DNA of 64,000 bases from Bacteroidota bacterium (GCA_018267095.1 JAFDZC010000018.1:310001-374000), one strand, 5' to 3'. Positions 36,257 through 46,148 are shown, counted from the stretch's first letter. Translations and numbers: made by a program. Notes: generated by a model from the letters alone, not told the origin.

Positions 36257-37576
36257 TTATTTTTTTCTAAGTTCTTCCAAAAAGGCCACGACCGCCGCAT
36301 GCGAAACCACTTGATTTTTGAAGTGTTCTTTTACTTGTTGACGTTCGGTATCGTTGGCCTGAAATTGATTCAGAATATTGTTTAAGTGCATTTTCATGTG
36401 GCCTTCTTGAATTCCGGTGGTGGTGAGTGAACGCAAAGCTGCAAAATTCTGGGCCAAACCAACCGCCGCTACAATTTGCATCAAATCACGCGCAGAAGGC
36501 TTCTCCAGGATTGACAAAGCCAATTTCACCATCGGATGCAATGAAGTCAAGCCACCGACGGTTCCCAAAGCCAAGGGGACATCCATCCAAAATCTGAAAA
36601 TACCGTCTTTGACCTCGGCATGCGATAAACTGCTGTATTGACCGTTGCGCGCAGCATAGGCATGAACGCCGGCCTCGACAGCTCTAAAGTCATTTCCGGT
36701 GGCCAAAACGACCGAATCAATCCCGTTCATGATGCCTTTGTTGTGCGTTACAGCGCGATACGGTTCAATTTCAGCGATGCGAACCGCTTGTACAAATTTT
36801 TCGGCAAAAGCCTCGGGATCTTCTATTTTTTTATCGATTAATTCTGAAACAGCGCACGAAACTTCAGCGCGTACCAAACAATTCGGCACGTAGTTCGACA
36901 AGATGCTCATGACAACTTCTATGTTGCTTTCGTCCGAAGTAAAATCAGTATAGTTACTTGCTTTGGTTTTGAGGGTTTGTGCCAATTGCTCCAAGCATGA
37001 ATTGATGAAATTCGCACCCATCGAATCTTTGGTTTCAAAGGTCACATGCAGTTGAAAATAACCTTGAAGCTTTTCTGATAAATCTCTTAATTCAATGTTG
37101 CGAATTCCGCCGCCACGGGAACGCATGTTTTGCGTAATCGAATCGGTTGACGCAATCAATTCTTCTTGGATATCATTAAAAAAGGATCGAAGTTTATCAC
37201 GGTTGCCGTTAAAGATAAAATGAACTTGACCAATTTTTTCGGTGTCTAATACGGTTGTTTTAAAACCTCCGCGTGTAGCCCAAAATTTCGCCGATTTGGC
37301 CGCAGCCGCCACGACAGAGCTTTCTTCAATGGCCATTGGAACGGTGTAGTTTTTTCTGTTGATGACAAAATTGGGGGCAATTCCGAGCGGCAAATAAAAA
37401 TTAGTGATGGTGTTTTCAATGAATTCGTCGTGGAGCTTTTGTAGAGACGCATCTGAATTCCAATAACTCTTGATGAGATTAAGGGCATTTTCGGGCTCAG
37501 AAAAATAGGTTTGAGCAATCCAATTGATCTTTTCTTCTTTGGTTAATTTTGAAAATCCAGAAACGGTTTGATTCAT
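36257..37576 (-). CDS. Hydroxymethylglutaryl-CoA reductase, class II
   Basis: From the ATG at 37576 the protein is 439 residues. Motifs: PMAIEESSVVAAAAKSAKFW (catalytic Glu near 84), EPYRAVTHNKGIMNGIDSVV (catalytic Lys), the following ATGNDFRAVEAG segment (Asp), and EGHMKMHL near the C-terminus (His). These define the class II form seen in bacteria. It makes (or in some organisms consumes) mevalonate; pairing with a GHMP kinase supports a biosynthetic direction. An in-frame TTG at 37594 lies within the -7 box and is excluded as a start. Confidence 0.93.
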   Translation of the reverse strand: MNQTVSGFSKLTKEEKINWIAQTYFSEPENALNLIKSYWNSDASLQKLHDEFIENTITNFYLPLGIAPNFVINRKNYTVPMAIEESSVVAAAAKSAKFWATRGGFKTTVLDTEKIGQVHFIFNGNRDKLRSFFNDIQEELIASTDSITQNMRSRGGGIRNIELRDLSEKLQGYFQLHVTFETKDSMGANFINSCLEQLAQTLKTKASNYTDFTSDESNIEVVMSILSNYVPNCLVRAEVSCAVSELIDKKIEDPEAFAEKFVQAVRIAEIEPYRAVTHNKGIMNGIDSVVLATGNDFRAVEAGVHAYAARNGQYSSLSHAEVKDGIFRFWMDVPLALGTVGGLTSLHPMVKLALSILEKPSARDLMQIVAAVGLAQNFAALRSLTTTGIQEGHMKMHLNNILNQFQANDTERQQVKEHFKNQVVSHAAVVAFLEELRKK

Positions 37577-37591
37577 TGTAAAAAATTTTGA

Positions 37592-37599
37592 CAAAGATA
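37592..37599 (-). promoter_or_regulatory. -7 box of the HMG-CoA reductase operon
   Basis: The minus strand reads TATCTTTG, a perfect TAnnTTTG box, about 16 nt before the ATG, so the leader is about 10 nt. No clear TTG at the usual -33 distance. Confidence 0.6.
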
Positions 37600-37712
37600 C
37601 ATTTTCAGCCGAAACCCTTGGTTTTTATAGGGTTTTAAATTTTATCAACAAACGTTATTTTTAACATAAAACCACTTGGTTTGAGCGTGTTTTAGAAGTA
37701 ATTTTTCAATCG

Positions 37713-38795
37713 ATGAATACCGAGAACCAACCCGCATATATCAAAGGAAGAGGCGCGCAAATCAATGTGCAGAATCGGTTTTTTGCGCAATCTCAAGAAA
37801 TTTTAGACGAATTTTTGAATTATTGTGCGCTCGAACAAGAAGCGCCCGAAAGCAACAAAACTACTTATCAAGAGGTCTTTCCTAAAACGATTGTCAACAC
37901 CGTCGAGAGCCCGGATGTGGGCATGACCTATTCGATGAATATGTATCAAGGTTGTGAGCACGGTTGTATTTATTGTTATGCGCGCAACAGTCATGAATAC
38001 TGGGGCTACAGCGCCGGATTGGATTTTGAACGCCGTATTTTGGTCAAGAAAAACGCACCGCAATTGCTCGAAGAAAAACTCAAAAGCAAAAGTTGGCAGG
38101 CGCATACCATTGTTCTTTCGGGCAATACCGATTGCTATCAACCCGCCGAGCGTCGTTATCAAATTACCCGAAAATGTTTAGAAGTCTTTTTGAAATACAA
38201 GCATCCGGTAGGCATCATCACCAAAAATGCACTCATTTTGCGCGATTTGGATTTACTCAAACAACTTGCTGAAGAACAATTAGTCGGCGTGAACATTTCA
38301 GTGACTTCGCTTTCTGAAAAAACCAGAATGTTGCTTGAACCGCGCACCACAACGATTCAAAAAAGACTTGAAACCATTCATCTTTTGTCAGAAAATGGCA
38401 TTCCGGTTAATGTAATGCTCGCACCGATTATTCCCGGCATCAACAGTCATGAAATTTTACCGATGGCCAAAGCGGTTTCTGAGGCCGGTGCGCTTTCCAT
38501 TGCTTACACAGTCGTCAGACTCAACGGAGCCATTGGCCAAATTTTCACCGATTGGATTCGCAAAGCCATGCCTGACAGAGCCGATAAGGTATTGCATCAA
38601 ATTGAGGCTTGTCATGGCGGAACGCTCAACGATAGTCGCTGGGGTAACCGTATGCGGGGCGAAGGTGAAATCGCGCAAATGATTCGCTCGCAAGTGGTTT
38701 TGGCCCGAAAAAAATATTTTGCTGATAAACAGTTTCCACAGCTCAATACTTCACTACACGCGTCTTTCAAAGACGGTCAACTCAAATTGTTTTAA
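37713..38795 (+). CDS. PA0069-family radical SAM protein
   Basis: The 360-residue protein binds a 4Fe-4S cluster through C81-x3-C85-x2-C88 in YQGCEHGCIYCYARNSHEYW, the canonical radical S-adenosylmethionine motif, followed by a TIM-barrel core (LSGNTDCYQPAERRYQITR, GIITKNALILRDLDLL). It resembles the SplB/PA0069 group, whose substrate is not established. The gene is monocistronic; upstream lies a 136-nt spacer divergent from the HMG-CoA reductase gene. Confidence 0.9.
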   Translation: MNTENQPAYIKGRGAQINVQNRFFAQSQEILDEFLNYCALEQEAPESNKTTYQEVFPKTIVNTVESPDVGMTYSMNMYQGCEHGCIYCYARNSHEYWGYSAGLDFERRILVKKNAPQLLEEKLKSKSWQAHTIVLSGNTDCYQPAERRYQITRKCLEVFLKYKHPVGIITKNALILRDLDLLKQLAEEQLVGVNISVTSLSEKTRMLLEPRTTTIQKRLETIHLLSENGIPVNVMLAPIIPGINSHEILPMAKAVSEAGALSIAYTVVRLNGAIGQIFTDWIRKAMPDRADKVLHQIEACHGGTLNDSRWGNRMRGEGEIAQMIRSQVVLARKKYFADKQFPQLNTSLHASFKDGQLKLF

Positions 38796-38912
38796 GTTGA
38801 TATTCTGATTGTAACAGCCGGAGGATTTTGGTGACTCATGGATTTATCCGAAAAAAGTGCGCTTATGTGTAATTTTTTCACTAAAATTGACGGTTTTTAT
38901 ACATTTTATCAG

Positions 38913-41084
38913 ATGAAATTAAACAAATTTTTCGCGCTGTTTTTGTTGGTTTGTACCACTGTAGTTGCGCAACAGAAAATCACCGTAGAAGAAATCTACA
39001 GCGGTGCGTTCAGAGCCAAAGGCATGGACGAATTACAATCACTAAAAAATACCAATCAGTACACGGTCTTGAATTTTGATCGAGCCACGCGCAGCATGCA
39101 AATTGACTTGTACGATTTTGCCACCTTAAGCAAGGTTGCGACGCTCATCGATACCAAAAATTATTCAGATTTAACCGACGGTATTGACAGCTATTCTTTC
39201 AGTGCTGATGAAAAGAAAATTTTAATTGCCGCGAATTCCAACCAGATCTTCCGCCACTCGTTTACGGCGGATTATTTTTTGTTTGACATTGCCGGAAAAA
39301 AACTTGATAAACTCTTTGATTTTCAAGTGCAAGAGCCAACATTTTCACCGGACGGAACCAAAATAGCTTATGCTCGTGAGAACAATTTGTTTATTTATGA
39401 CATTGCTTCAAAAACTTCGACAGAAGTAACTTCTGACGGAAAGAAAAACGCCGTCATCAACGGAATTACCGATTGGGTCTATGAAGAAGAATTTGCTTTT
39501 GTACGCGCTTTTGATTGGAGTGCTGACGGCAAGAAATTAGCCTACATTCGCTTTGATGAAAGTCAAGTTCCAGAGTTTTCGATGAGTGTTTTTCACAAAG
39601 ATTTATACCCAAAAATAGAAACGTTTAAATATCCGAAAGCCGGCGAGAAAAACTCAGAAGTTTCGTTGCACATTTATGATGTGGTGGCCAAATCTCAGAA
39701 GCAAGTTGACTTAGGCAAGTATTCGGATTTTTATATTGCGCGCCTGAAATGGACCAATGATGCCAATGTTTTGTCTGCTCAAGTGCTCAATCGCCACCAA
39801 GATAATTTAGATTTATTGTTTGTGGATGGCAATTCAGCGGCGGCCAAAGTGGTGCTCAACGAAAAAGACAAAGCTTATGTCGATGTGACCGATAACTTAA
39901 CATTTTTAAAAGACAACAGTTTTATTTGGACGAGTGAAAAAGACGGTTTTAACCATATTTATTTGTACGATAAAACCGGAAAACTCAAAAACCAAGTCAC
40001 TTCCGGACCCTGGGAAGTCACTAATTATTATGGCTTTGACGAGAAAACATCAACGGTTTATTATCAATCGGTAGAGAATGGTTCCATCAATCGCGATGTG
40101 TATCGCATCGGCATCAACGGAAAAAACAAAGTCAGATTGACCGCACAAACTGGAACCAGTTCGGCCACTTTTAGTCCGAATTTTCAATACTTCATCCACG
40201 CTTATTCAAGCGCCACGCAACCGCCGGTGTATTCGCTCAACGAATCAAAATCGGGCAAAACCATCAAAGTCATCGAAAACAACGAGGCTTTGCAAAACAA
40301 ACTCAAAGCATACGATTTACCGCAAAAAGAATTTTTTGTGCTCAAAACCGAAAAAGGCAATCAGCTCAATGCTTGGATGATCAAGCCTAAAGATTTTGAC
40401 GCGAGCAAAAAATATCCGGTGTTTATGTATCAATATTCAGGGCCGGGTTCGCAACAAGTCAACAACGACTGGAACAGCCACGACGATTACTGGTTTATGA
40501 TGCTCACCCAAAAAGGTTATATAGTAGCTTGTGTAGATGGACGCGGAACCGGATTCAAAGGTGCGGATTTTAAAAAATGTACGCAAAAACAACTCGGAAA
40601 ATACGAAGTTGAAGACCAAATTGACGCGGCCAAAGTATTCGGAAATTATCCGTATGTCGACAAAAACCGCATCGGAATTTGGGGCTGGAGTTATGGCGGA
40701 TTTATGGCATCCAACTGCATTATGAAAGGCGCCGATGTGTTTAAAATGGCGGTAGCTGTGGCTCCGGTAACCAACTGGAGATTCTACGACAGCATTTATA
40801 CCGAGCGTTATATGCAAACCCCGCAAGAAAATCCATCGGGTTATGACGACAATTCGCCGATTAACCATGTAGATAAGCTCAAAGGCAAGTTTTTGCTTAT
40901 CCACGGTTCGGCCGATGACAACGTACATGTACAAAATTCGATGCAAATGATGGAAGCGCTTATTCAAGCCAACAAACAGTTTGATTCGCAGATTTATCCG
41001 GACAAAAACCACGGAATTTACGGCGGTAAAACCCGTATTCAGTTGTTCAATAAAATCACGAATTTCATCAAAGAAAACTTATAA
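38913..41084 (+). CDS. DPP-IV-type secreted peptidase (family S9)
   Basis: From the ATG at 38913 (723 residues) the protein begins MKLNKFFALFLLVCTTVVAQ, a clean signal peptide; an upstream in-frame ATG at 38838 would put 25 non-signal residues before it. An N-terminal eight-bladed propeller (about 40-480) precedes an alpha/beta-hydrolase domain with the triad Ser593 (GWSYGGF), Asp668 (GSADDNVH) and His700 (DKNHGIYG). DPP-IV enzymes release X-Pro or X-Ala dipeptides in the periplasm. Three dipeptide/tripeptide transporter genes follow directly, a coherent peptide-use block. Confidence 0.93.
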   Translation: MKLNKFFALFLLVCTTVVAQQKITVEEIYSGAFRAKGMDELQSLKNTNQYTVLNFDRATRSMQIDLYDFATLSKVATLIDTKNYSDLTDGIDSYSFSADEKKILIAANSNQIFRHSFTADYFLFDIAGKKLDKLFDFQVQEPTFSPDGTKIAYARENNLFIYDIASKTSTEVTSDGKKNAVINGITDWVYEEEFAFVRAFDWSADGKKLAYIRFDESQVPEFSMSVFHKDLYPKIETFKYPKAGEKNSEVSLHIYDVVAKSQKQVDLGKYSDFYIARLKWTNDANVLSAQVLNRHQDNLDLLFVDGNSAAAKVVLNEKDKAYVDVTDNLTFLKDNSFIWTSEKDGFNHIYLYDKTGKLKNQVTSGPWEVTNYYGFDEKTSTVYYQSVENGSINRDVYRIGINGKNKVRLTAQTGTSSATFSPNFQYFIHAYSSATQPPVYSLNESKSGKTIKVIENNEALQNKLKAYDLPQKEFFVLKTEKGNQLNAWMIKPKDFDASKKYPVFMYQYSGPGSQQVNNDWNSHDDYWFMMLTQKGYIVACVDGRGTGFKGADFKKCTQKQLGKYEVEDQIDAAKVFGNYPYVDKNRIGIWGWSYGGFMASNCIMKGADVFKMAVAVAPVTNWRFYDSIYTERYMQTPQENPSGYDDNSPINHVDKLKGKFLLIHGSADDNVHVQNSMQMMEALIQANKQFDSQIYPDKNHGIYGGKTRIQLFNKITNFIKENL

Positions 41085-41119
41085 TTCTAAACTAAAAACC
41101 AATTTATAAAACCATTATT

Positions 41120-42835
41120 ATGACAGAAACTACAGCTAAAACCGGACATCCAAAAGGGCTTTGGGTACTCTTTGGAACCGAAATGTGGGAGCGTTTCAAC
41201 TTTTACGGAATGCGCGCACTTTTGACCTTATTTATGGTCAACTCATTGCGTTATCTCGAATCTGATTCCTCTATTTTCTACGGCGGATTTTTGGCCTTGT
41301 GCTATTTGACACCGATGTTGGGCGGATTTATTTCAGATCGATTTTTAGGCAACAGAAATTGTATCATGATGGGCGGTGCGCTCATGGGCGTTGGACAATT
41401 GTTTCTGTTCTTTAGTGCCAGTGTTTTCAGCGGTAACCTTGAAATGGCCAAAACCCTCATGTGGGTTGGTTTGTTTATCATCATTTTTGGAAATGGATTT
41501 TTCAAACCGAATATTTCCTCTATGGTGGGTAGTTTGTACCCAAAACAAGAAAAATCAAAACTCGATACCGCATTTACTATTTTTTACATGGGGATCAACT
41601 TGGGTGCTTTCTTAGGTCAATTCATTTGTCCGATTGTGGGCGATGTAAAAGTTAACGGAGTGCAAGATCCGTTTGCCTTTAAATGGGGTTTCCTGGCTGC
41701 TGCTTTGGCTATGTTCACAGGAACCTTGGTGTTTATGTTTTTGAAAAATAAATATGTAGTAACGCCTGAAGGCAGACCGATTGGAGGGTTGCCAAAACAC
41801 AATACTGCTGATGATTTTGAAGAAGGCGAGGCGCAAACAGCCAGCTTTAAAAATACATCGATTTATTTTGTGAGCGGATTGTTTGTGGTGTTGTTTTTTG
41901 TATTCAGATATCTTTTGGTGGATGAATTTGGATTCTCAAACTTTGAAATGGGAACGCTGGTCAAAGGAATCATCTATCCGTTTATCTATTCTGCCGGAAT
42001 CGCACTCGCCACATTGATTGTATCTGATACTTCAATTACAAAAATTGAAAGAGACCGAATTTTTGTAGTGTATATTGTGTCGTTCTTTATCATTTTCTTC
42101 TGGGCGGCCTTTGAGCAAGCGGGTTCATCGCTCACTTTTATCGCATCGAACCAAACGGATCGTCACTTCTTTGGTTGGGATATGCCGGCTTCAATGGTGC
42201 AAATCTTCAATGGATTGTTCGTCGTGATTATGGCCGTTCCGTTTAGTATTTTGTGGGACAAACTCAGAGCTGCCGGAAAAGAACCGGTTTCTCCGTTCAA
42301 ACAAGCCGTTGGTTTGTTTTTGATTGCGTTGAGTTATTTTATCATCGCGCACAATGTAAAAGATTTGGGTAGCAGCGGGATGTTGGCGGTTAAATGGCTT
42401 ATTTTGTTATACTTAATCCAAACGTGTGGTGAGCTTTGTTTGTCACCAATCGGATTGTCATTGGTTGGGAAATTGGCTCCGAAACGTTTTTCATCATTAC
42501 TCTACGGCGTGTTCTTTATTGCCAATGCGGCAGGTTATGCACTCGCAGGAACTTTGGGCGCGATTATGCCGGCCACCGGGGATAAATTTGAAAAAGCAAC
42601 CAAATTAGGTATCAACCTCCAAGATGTATTAGACAAAAAAGTAACATTGACTGCAGAGCAAACTGCGCTCATGGCTAAAGAACAAATCGCCACGGCCAAC
42701 CCAGTTTTTGCCGGATTTGAAATCCACAACTTATATGAATTCTTCATGGTATTTGTTGTTTTGTGCGGAATTGCCGGTCTTATTTTGGCGCTTTTGTCAC
42801 CAGTACTCAAAAAAATGATGCACGGTGTTCGCTAA
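41120..42835 (+). CDS. POT/PTR-family peptide transporter 1
   Basis: The 571-residue, 12-14-helix proton-coupled oligopeptide transporter starts with the family signature EMWERFNFYGMRALLTLFMV (ExxERFxYYG motif in helix 1) and has GNGFFKPNISSMVG and TIFYMGINLGAFLG in helices 4-5. A hydrophilic loop near the C-terminus (about 490-535) separates the last helices. It lies 35 nt downstream of the DPP-IV gene and can take up its di- and tripeptide products. Confidence 0.93.
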   Translation: MTETTAKTGHPKGLWVLFGTEMWERFNFYGMRALLTLFMVNSLRYLESDSSIFYGGFLALCYLTPMLGGFISDRFLGNRNCIMMGGALMGVGQLFLFFSASVFSGNLEMAKTLMWVGLFIIIFGNGFFKPNISSMVGSLYPKQEKSKLDTAFTIFYMGINLGAFLGQFICPIVGDVKVNGVQDPFAFKWGFLAAALAMFTGTLVFMFLKNKYVVTPEGRPIGGLPKHNTADDFEEGEAQTASFKNTSIYFVSGLFVVLFFVFRYLLVDEFGFSNFEMGTLVKGIIYPFIYSAGIALATLIVSDTSITKIERDRIFVVYIVSFFIIFFWAAFEQAGSSLTFIASNQTDRHFFGWDMPASMVQIFNGLFVVIMAVPFSILWDKLRAAGKEPVSPFKQAVGLFLIALSYFIIAHNVKDLGSSGMLAVKWLILLYLIQTCGELCLSPIGLSLVGKLAPKRFSSLLYGVFFIANAAGYALAGTLGAIMPATGDKFEKATKLGINLQDVLDKKVTLTAEQTALMAKEQIATANPVFAGFEIHNLYEFFMVFVVLCGIAGLILALLSPVLKKMMHGVR

Positions 42836-42868
42836 GAGCAACTAAAAAAATATTTTTTATATCTTTCA

Positions 42869-42902
42869 AACCTACAAGCGCCAAACTTGTAGGTTTCTTT
42901 TT
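42869..42902 (+). terminator. Hairpin between POT genes 1 and 2
   Basis: AACCTACAAG (42869-42878) pairs with CTTGTAGGTT (42886-42895) around a 7-nt loop, followed by a T-rich tract. It probably ends or reduces transcription from the DPP-IV/POT1 unit. Confidence 0.8.
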
Positions 42903-42917
42903 TTAAATCAAACAACT

Positions 42918-44576
42918 ATGTGGAAAAATCATCCAAAGGCATTGCCTTATTTGTTCTTGTCTGAAATGTGGGAGCGTTTCGGTTATTATCTCATGATTGG
43001 CATCTTTACACTTTATCTCAAAGATGTCGAAGCCGGTTTTGCCATGACTGAAAAAGAAGCTTCTGATTTATACGGAACCTTCATCGCACTGGTATTTCTC
43101 ACGCCTTTTTTGGGCGGATTGATTGCCGACCGGTATTTCGGTTACAAAAAATCCATTGTTACAGGCGGACTCATGATGGGTGCGGGTTATATGATGATGG
43201 GCATACACGATTTAACGATGCTGTATTTAGCGATGATTTTGGTGATTGTTGGTAACGGATTTTTCAAACCCAATATTTCAACCTTACTCGGAAATTTCTA
43301 CAACGATGAGCCATACAAAGCCCGAAAAGATGAAGGATACAATATCTTTTATATGGGCATCAATGTCGGAGCTTTTATCTGTAACTTTTTTGGTGCTGCT
43401 TTTAAAATTCTCTTCGGATGGCAATATGCTTTTATGGCGGCCGGTGTGGGGATGTTCATCGGTGTACTCGTCTTTTTAGCCGGTACGCGTCATTATGGCG
43501 ATAAAACCGAAAAGAAGGGTGTTCAGCCAGGCGATATGCCTTTTTACAAAATTGTCTTGTTTATTCTTTTGCCTTCGGTTGTTTTCGGAATGATTGGTTG
43601 GTTTTTAAAAGGTGTACAATCAGAGGCTAATCCGGATTGTGCTATTTTTGGGTCAGACAGCACCGATGCTTTCATCTTTGCCTGTATTCCGGTGATTTTC
43701 TTCTATGCCAGCTTGTATTTCAAAGCTAAAACCGAAGATAAACGACCTATAGGTGCGCTACTGACGATTTTTGGCGTGGTGATTTTGTTCTGGGCGGTAT
43801 TCAAACTCAACGGCTCGGCGCTTAACAATTGGGGCGACAAATACACCGATCGTTCTTTGCAGGGCACTTCACAACAAATCGCTTCAAAACTGGTTCTGAC
43901 TGATACGCTGGTCTATAAAAAAGATTCGGTAGCGCTTTATGACGAAGCATTTCGCATTCAAAAGAAAGACGGAAAAGTTGTGAAAACCGTTGACTATCCG
44001 CTCTATTTTAGAAACGTTACACAAGCTAAACTTCCGCAAGAAGGCACTCAGGTCTACAATTGGTCCGCCAACTTAAGCCAATCGATCAATCCGGGTTGGG
44101 TAATATTGCTCACACCGCTGGTCGTAGCTTTCTTCACCTATTTGCGCAGCAAGAAAAAAGAACCATCTACACCCACCAAAATTGCTTTTGGGTTGCTCAT
44201 TTCGGCTTTGTCGGTTTTGGTGATGGTCGCGGCAGTCAAAGCCGGATCGAACGGAGCCGAGAAAGTCAGCGTTTGGTGGCTCGTGGCCAATTATGGAGTG
44301 ATTACTATTGGCGAATTGTTTTTGAGTCCGATGGGACTTTCAGTGGTATCGAAACTCAGTCCGAAAAACATTACTTCGCTCATGATGGGCGGCTGGTTTT
44401 TAGCCACTTCTATCGGCAATAAACTCAGTGGCGTTTTGGCCAGTATGTGGGATTCGTACGAAGACAAGACCGATTTCTTCTGGATTAACTTCGGATTGCT
44501 TATGTTTGCTACGGCTTTGATGTTTGTTTTGCTCAAACAGCTTAATTCAGTCATGAAAGAAAAAGGAATAAACTAA
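42918..44576 (+). CDS. POT/PTR-family peptide transporter 2, with large loop
   Basis: The 552-residue paralogue of the preceding gene has the helix-1 motif EMWERFGYYLMIGIF and GNGFFKPNISTLLGNF. It differs by a polar insertion of about 90 residues (about 300-390, between hydrophobic segments, beginning LNNWGDKYTDRSLQG). It ends 5 nt before the third transporter. Substrate difference from the other two is unknown. Confidence 0.92.
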   Translation: MWKNHPKALPYLFLSEMWERFGYYLMIGIFTLYLKDVEAGFAMTEKEASDLYGTFIALVFLTPFLGGLIADRYFGYKKSIVTGGLMMGAGYMMMGIHDLTMLYLAMILVIVGNGFFKPNISTLLGNFYNDEPYKARKDEGYNIFYMGINVGAFICNFFGAAFKILFGWQYAFMAAGVGMFIGVLVFLAGTRHYGDKTEKKGVQPGDMPFYKIVLFILLPSVVFGMIGWFLKGVQSEANPDCAIFGSDSTDAFIFACIPVIFFYASLYFKAKTEDKRPIGALLTIFGVVILFWAVFKLNGSALNNWGDKYTDRSLQGTSQQIASKLVLTDTLVYKKDSVALYDEAFRIQKKDGKVVKTVDYPLYFRNVTQAKLPQEGTQVYNWSANLSQSINPGWVILLTPLVVAFFTYLRSKKKEPSTPTKIAFGLLISALSVLVMVAAVKAGSNGAEKVSVWWLVANYGVITIGELFLSPMGLSVVSKLSPKNITSLMMGGWFLATSIGNKLSGVLASMWDSYEDKTDFFWINFGLLMFATALMFVLLKQLNSVMKEKGIN

Positions 44577-44581
44577 CTTCT

Positions 44582-46093
44582 ATGGAATCTAAAATCACCA
44601 CTGAACAAATTCAAAATTTTACCGGAAAATATCCAAAACAGCTTTGGTATTTATTCTTTAGCGAGATGTGGGAACGCTTCTGTTTTTACGGAATGCGCGG
44701 TATGCTTGTCGTTTTTATGGTCAGTCAACTCAGCATGAAAGACGAAGTGGCCAACTTGCAATACGGCGCCACACAAGCTTGGGTATACGCATTCACTTTT
44801 ATCGGAGGTTTGTTTGCTGACAAAATCCTGGGTTTTAGAAAATCACTTTTTTGGGGCGGTATGCTCATGATTTTGGGCAGTGTGATTTTGGCCATTGATC
44901 CTAAGAACTTCTTTTTTATCGGTATTAGTTTTACCATTGTCGGAACCGGATTTTTCAAACCCAATATTTCATCGATGGTCGGCCAATTGTACAAAGACAA
45001 CGATCCGCGTCGCGATGCCGGTTTCTCTTTGTTTTATGCCGGTGTGAATCTCGGAGCACTCATCGGTGGATATATCTGTATTGCGGTGGCCAACGGTAAT
45101 TTATGGGCTTCTTTAGTTCCGGAAACTTTGCGCTGGAACTATGCTTTTGGTTTTGCTGCGATTGTCATGGTTATCAGTTTGCTTACGTTTACACAAACGC
45201 AAAAAAGCTTGGGCGAAATTGGACTTTCACCTTTGCTTGGGCTTGAAAATTCCAAACGAAAGCTCTATGAAGTTTTAACTTATATAGGTTCGTTAGCGAT
45301 TATTCCAATCATCATCATGATGGTGGCCAATACCGTTTATACCGATTATTTTATGATGATTATTGGTCCGGCTTCGGTAGTGTATTTGTTTTATGAAATG
45401 AGAAACTTCAGTTCTTCTGAAAACAAAAAGCTGCTGGCGGCTCTGGTATTCATCATCTTCTCTATTTTCTTTTGGGCCTTTTTTGAGCAAAGCGGAGGGT
45501 CATTGAGTTTGTTTGCCGCCAACAATTTGCACAATACGGTTTTGGGTGTTGCGCTTGACCCGAATGGTGTGAACAATTCAGCGAATTCACTATTCGTAAT
45601 TATTTTTGCCGCTTTGGTAGGCATGGTCTGGATTTTTATGGCGAAAAAGAAAATCGAACCGGACACCGTTGTGAAATTTGGCTTAGGATTTTTGTTCTTG
45701 GCCGGCGGTTTTTGGGTGTTTTATTACACTAAGTTTTTTGCTTCGCCCGATGGAAGAACTTCGTTGGATTTATTCACTTTTGGTTGGTTTATCATCACTT
45801 TCGGAGAACTTTGTTTGTCACCGATTGGGATGAGCGCCATGACCAAACTTTCTCCACAAAAAACGCAAGCCGTGATTATGGGGATGTGGTTTTTGGCCAG
45901 CGCCTACGGACAATATTTTGCAGGATTGTTGGGTGCCAACATTGCCAGCGCCTCTGAAAATGCATCCAATCTTGAAAAGTTAAATGTTTACGCTGATGGA
46001 TACGAGCAATTAGCCATTTACGCATTGATAGCCGGTGTTGCGCTGATTGCGATTTCTCCATTGGTAAAAAAACTCATGCAAGATGTCAGATAA
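44582..46093 (+). CDS. POT/PTR-family peptide transporter 3
   Basis: The 503-residue third paralogue has EMWERFCFYGMRGMLVVFMV in helix 1 and GTGFFKPNISSMVGQLY and LFYAGVNLGALIGGY in helices 4-5, without the large polar insert of transporter 2. It is closely coupled to transporter 2 (5-nt gap). A tandem array of three suggests duplication and divergence for different peptides. Confidence 0.92.
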   Translation: MESKITTEQIQNFTGKYPKQLWYLFFSEMWERFCFYGMRGMLVVFMVSQLSMKDEVANLQYGATQAWVYAFTFIGGLFADKILGFRKSLFWGGMLMILGSVILAIDPKNFFFIGISFTIVGTGFFKPNISSMVGQLYKDNDPRRDAGFSLFYAGVNLGALIGGYICIAVANGNLWASLVPETLRWNYAFGFAAIVMVISLLTFTQTQKSLGEIGLSPLLGLENSKRKLYEVLTYIGSLAIIPIIIMMVANTVYTDYFMMIIGPASVVYLFYEMRNFSSSENKKLLAALVFIIFSIFFWAFFEQSGGSLSLFAANNLHNTVLGVALDPNGVNNSANSLFVIIFAALVGMVWIFMAKKKIEPDTVVKFGLGFLFLAGGFWVFYYTKFFASPDGRTSLDLFTFGWFIITFGELCLSPIGMSAMTKLSPQKTQAVIMGMWFLASAYGQYFAGLLGANIASASENASNLEKLNVYADGYEQLAIYALIAGVALIAISPLVKKLMQDVR

Positions 46094-46098
46094 ATGAT

Positions 46099-46106
46099 TA
46101 TCTTCG
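46099..46106 (+). promoter_or_regulatory. -7-like box of thioredoxin-like gene
   Basis: TATCTTCG differs from TAnnTTTG at one base and lies 42 nt before the ATG at 46149, just after the POT3 stop codon. Confidence 0.4.
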
Positions 46107-46148
46107 GCACTATTATTGCCAGAGGCGGCTCGTTTTAAAATAAATTTT

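Noticed and set aside
37642-37650. TTATCAACA, a near DnaA box, and GGTTTTA/TAAAACC inverted arms in the HMGR-radical SAM spacer
   Set aside because: One mismatch to the box, single copy, and arms 29 nt apart with no second motif; too weak to report as regulatory.
38838-38912. Upstream ATG extending the DPP-IV peptidase by 25 residues
   Set aside because: The extension would place non-signal residues before a clean signal peptide starting at 38913, and a box-like promoter lies within it.
40437-41012. 191-codon antisense open frame inside the DPP-IV gene
   Set aside because: The plus frame there carries the Ser/Asp/His triad; the antisense product has no recognisable features.
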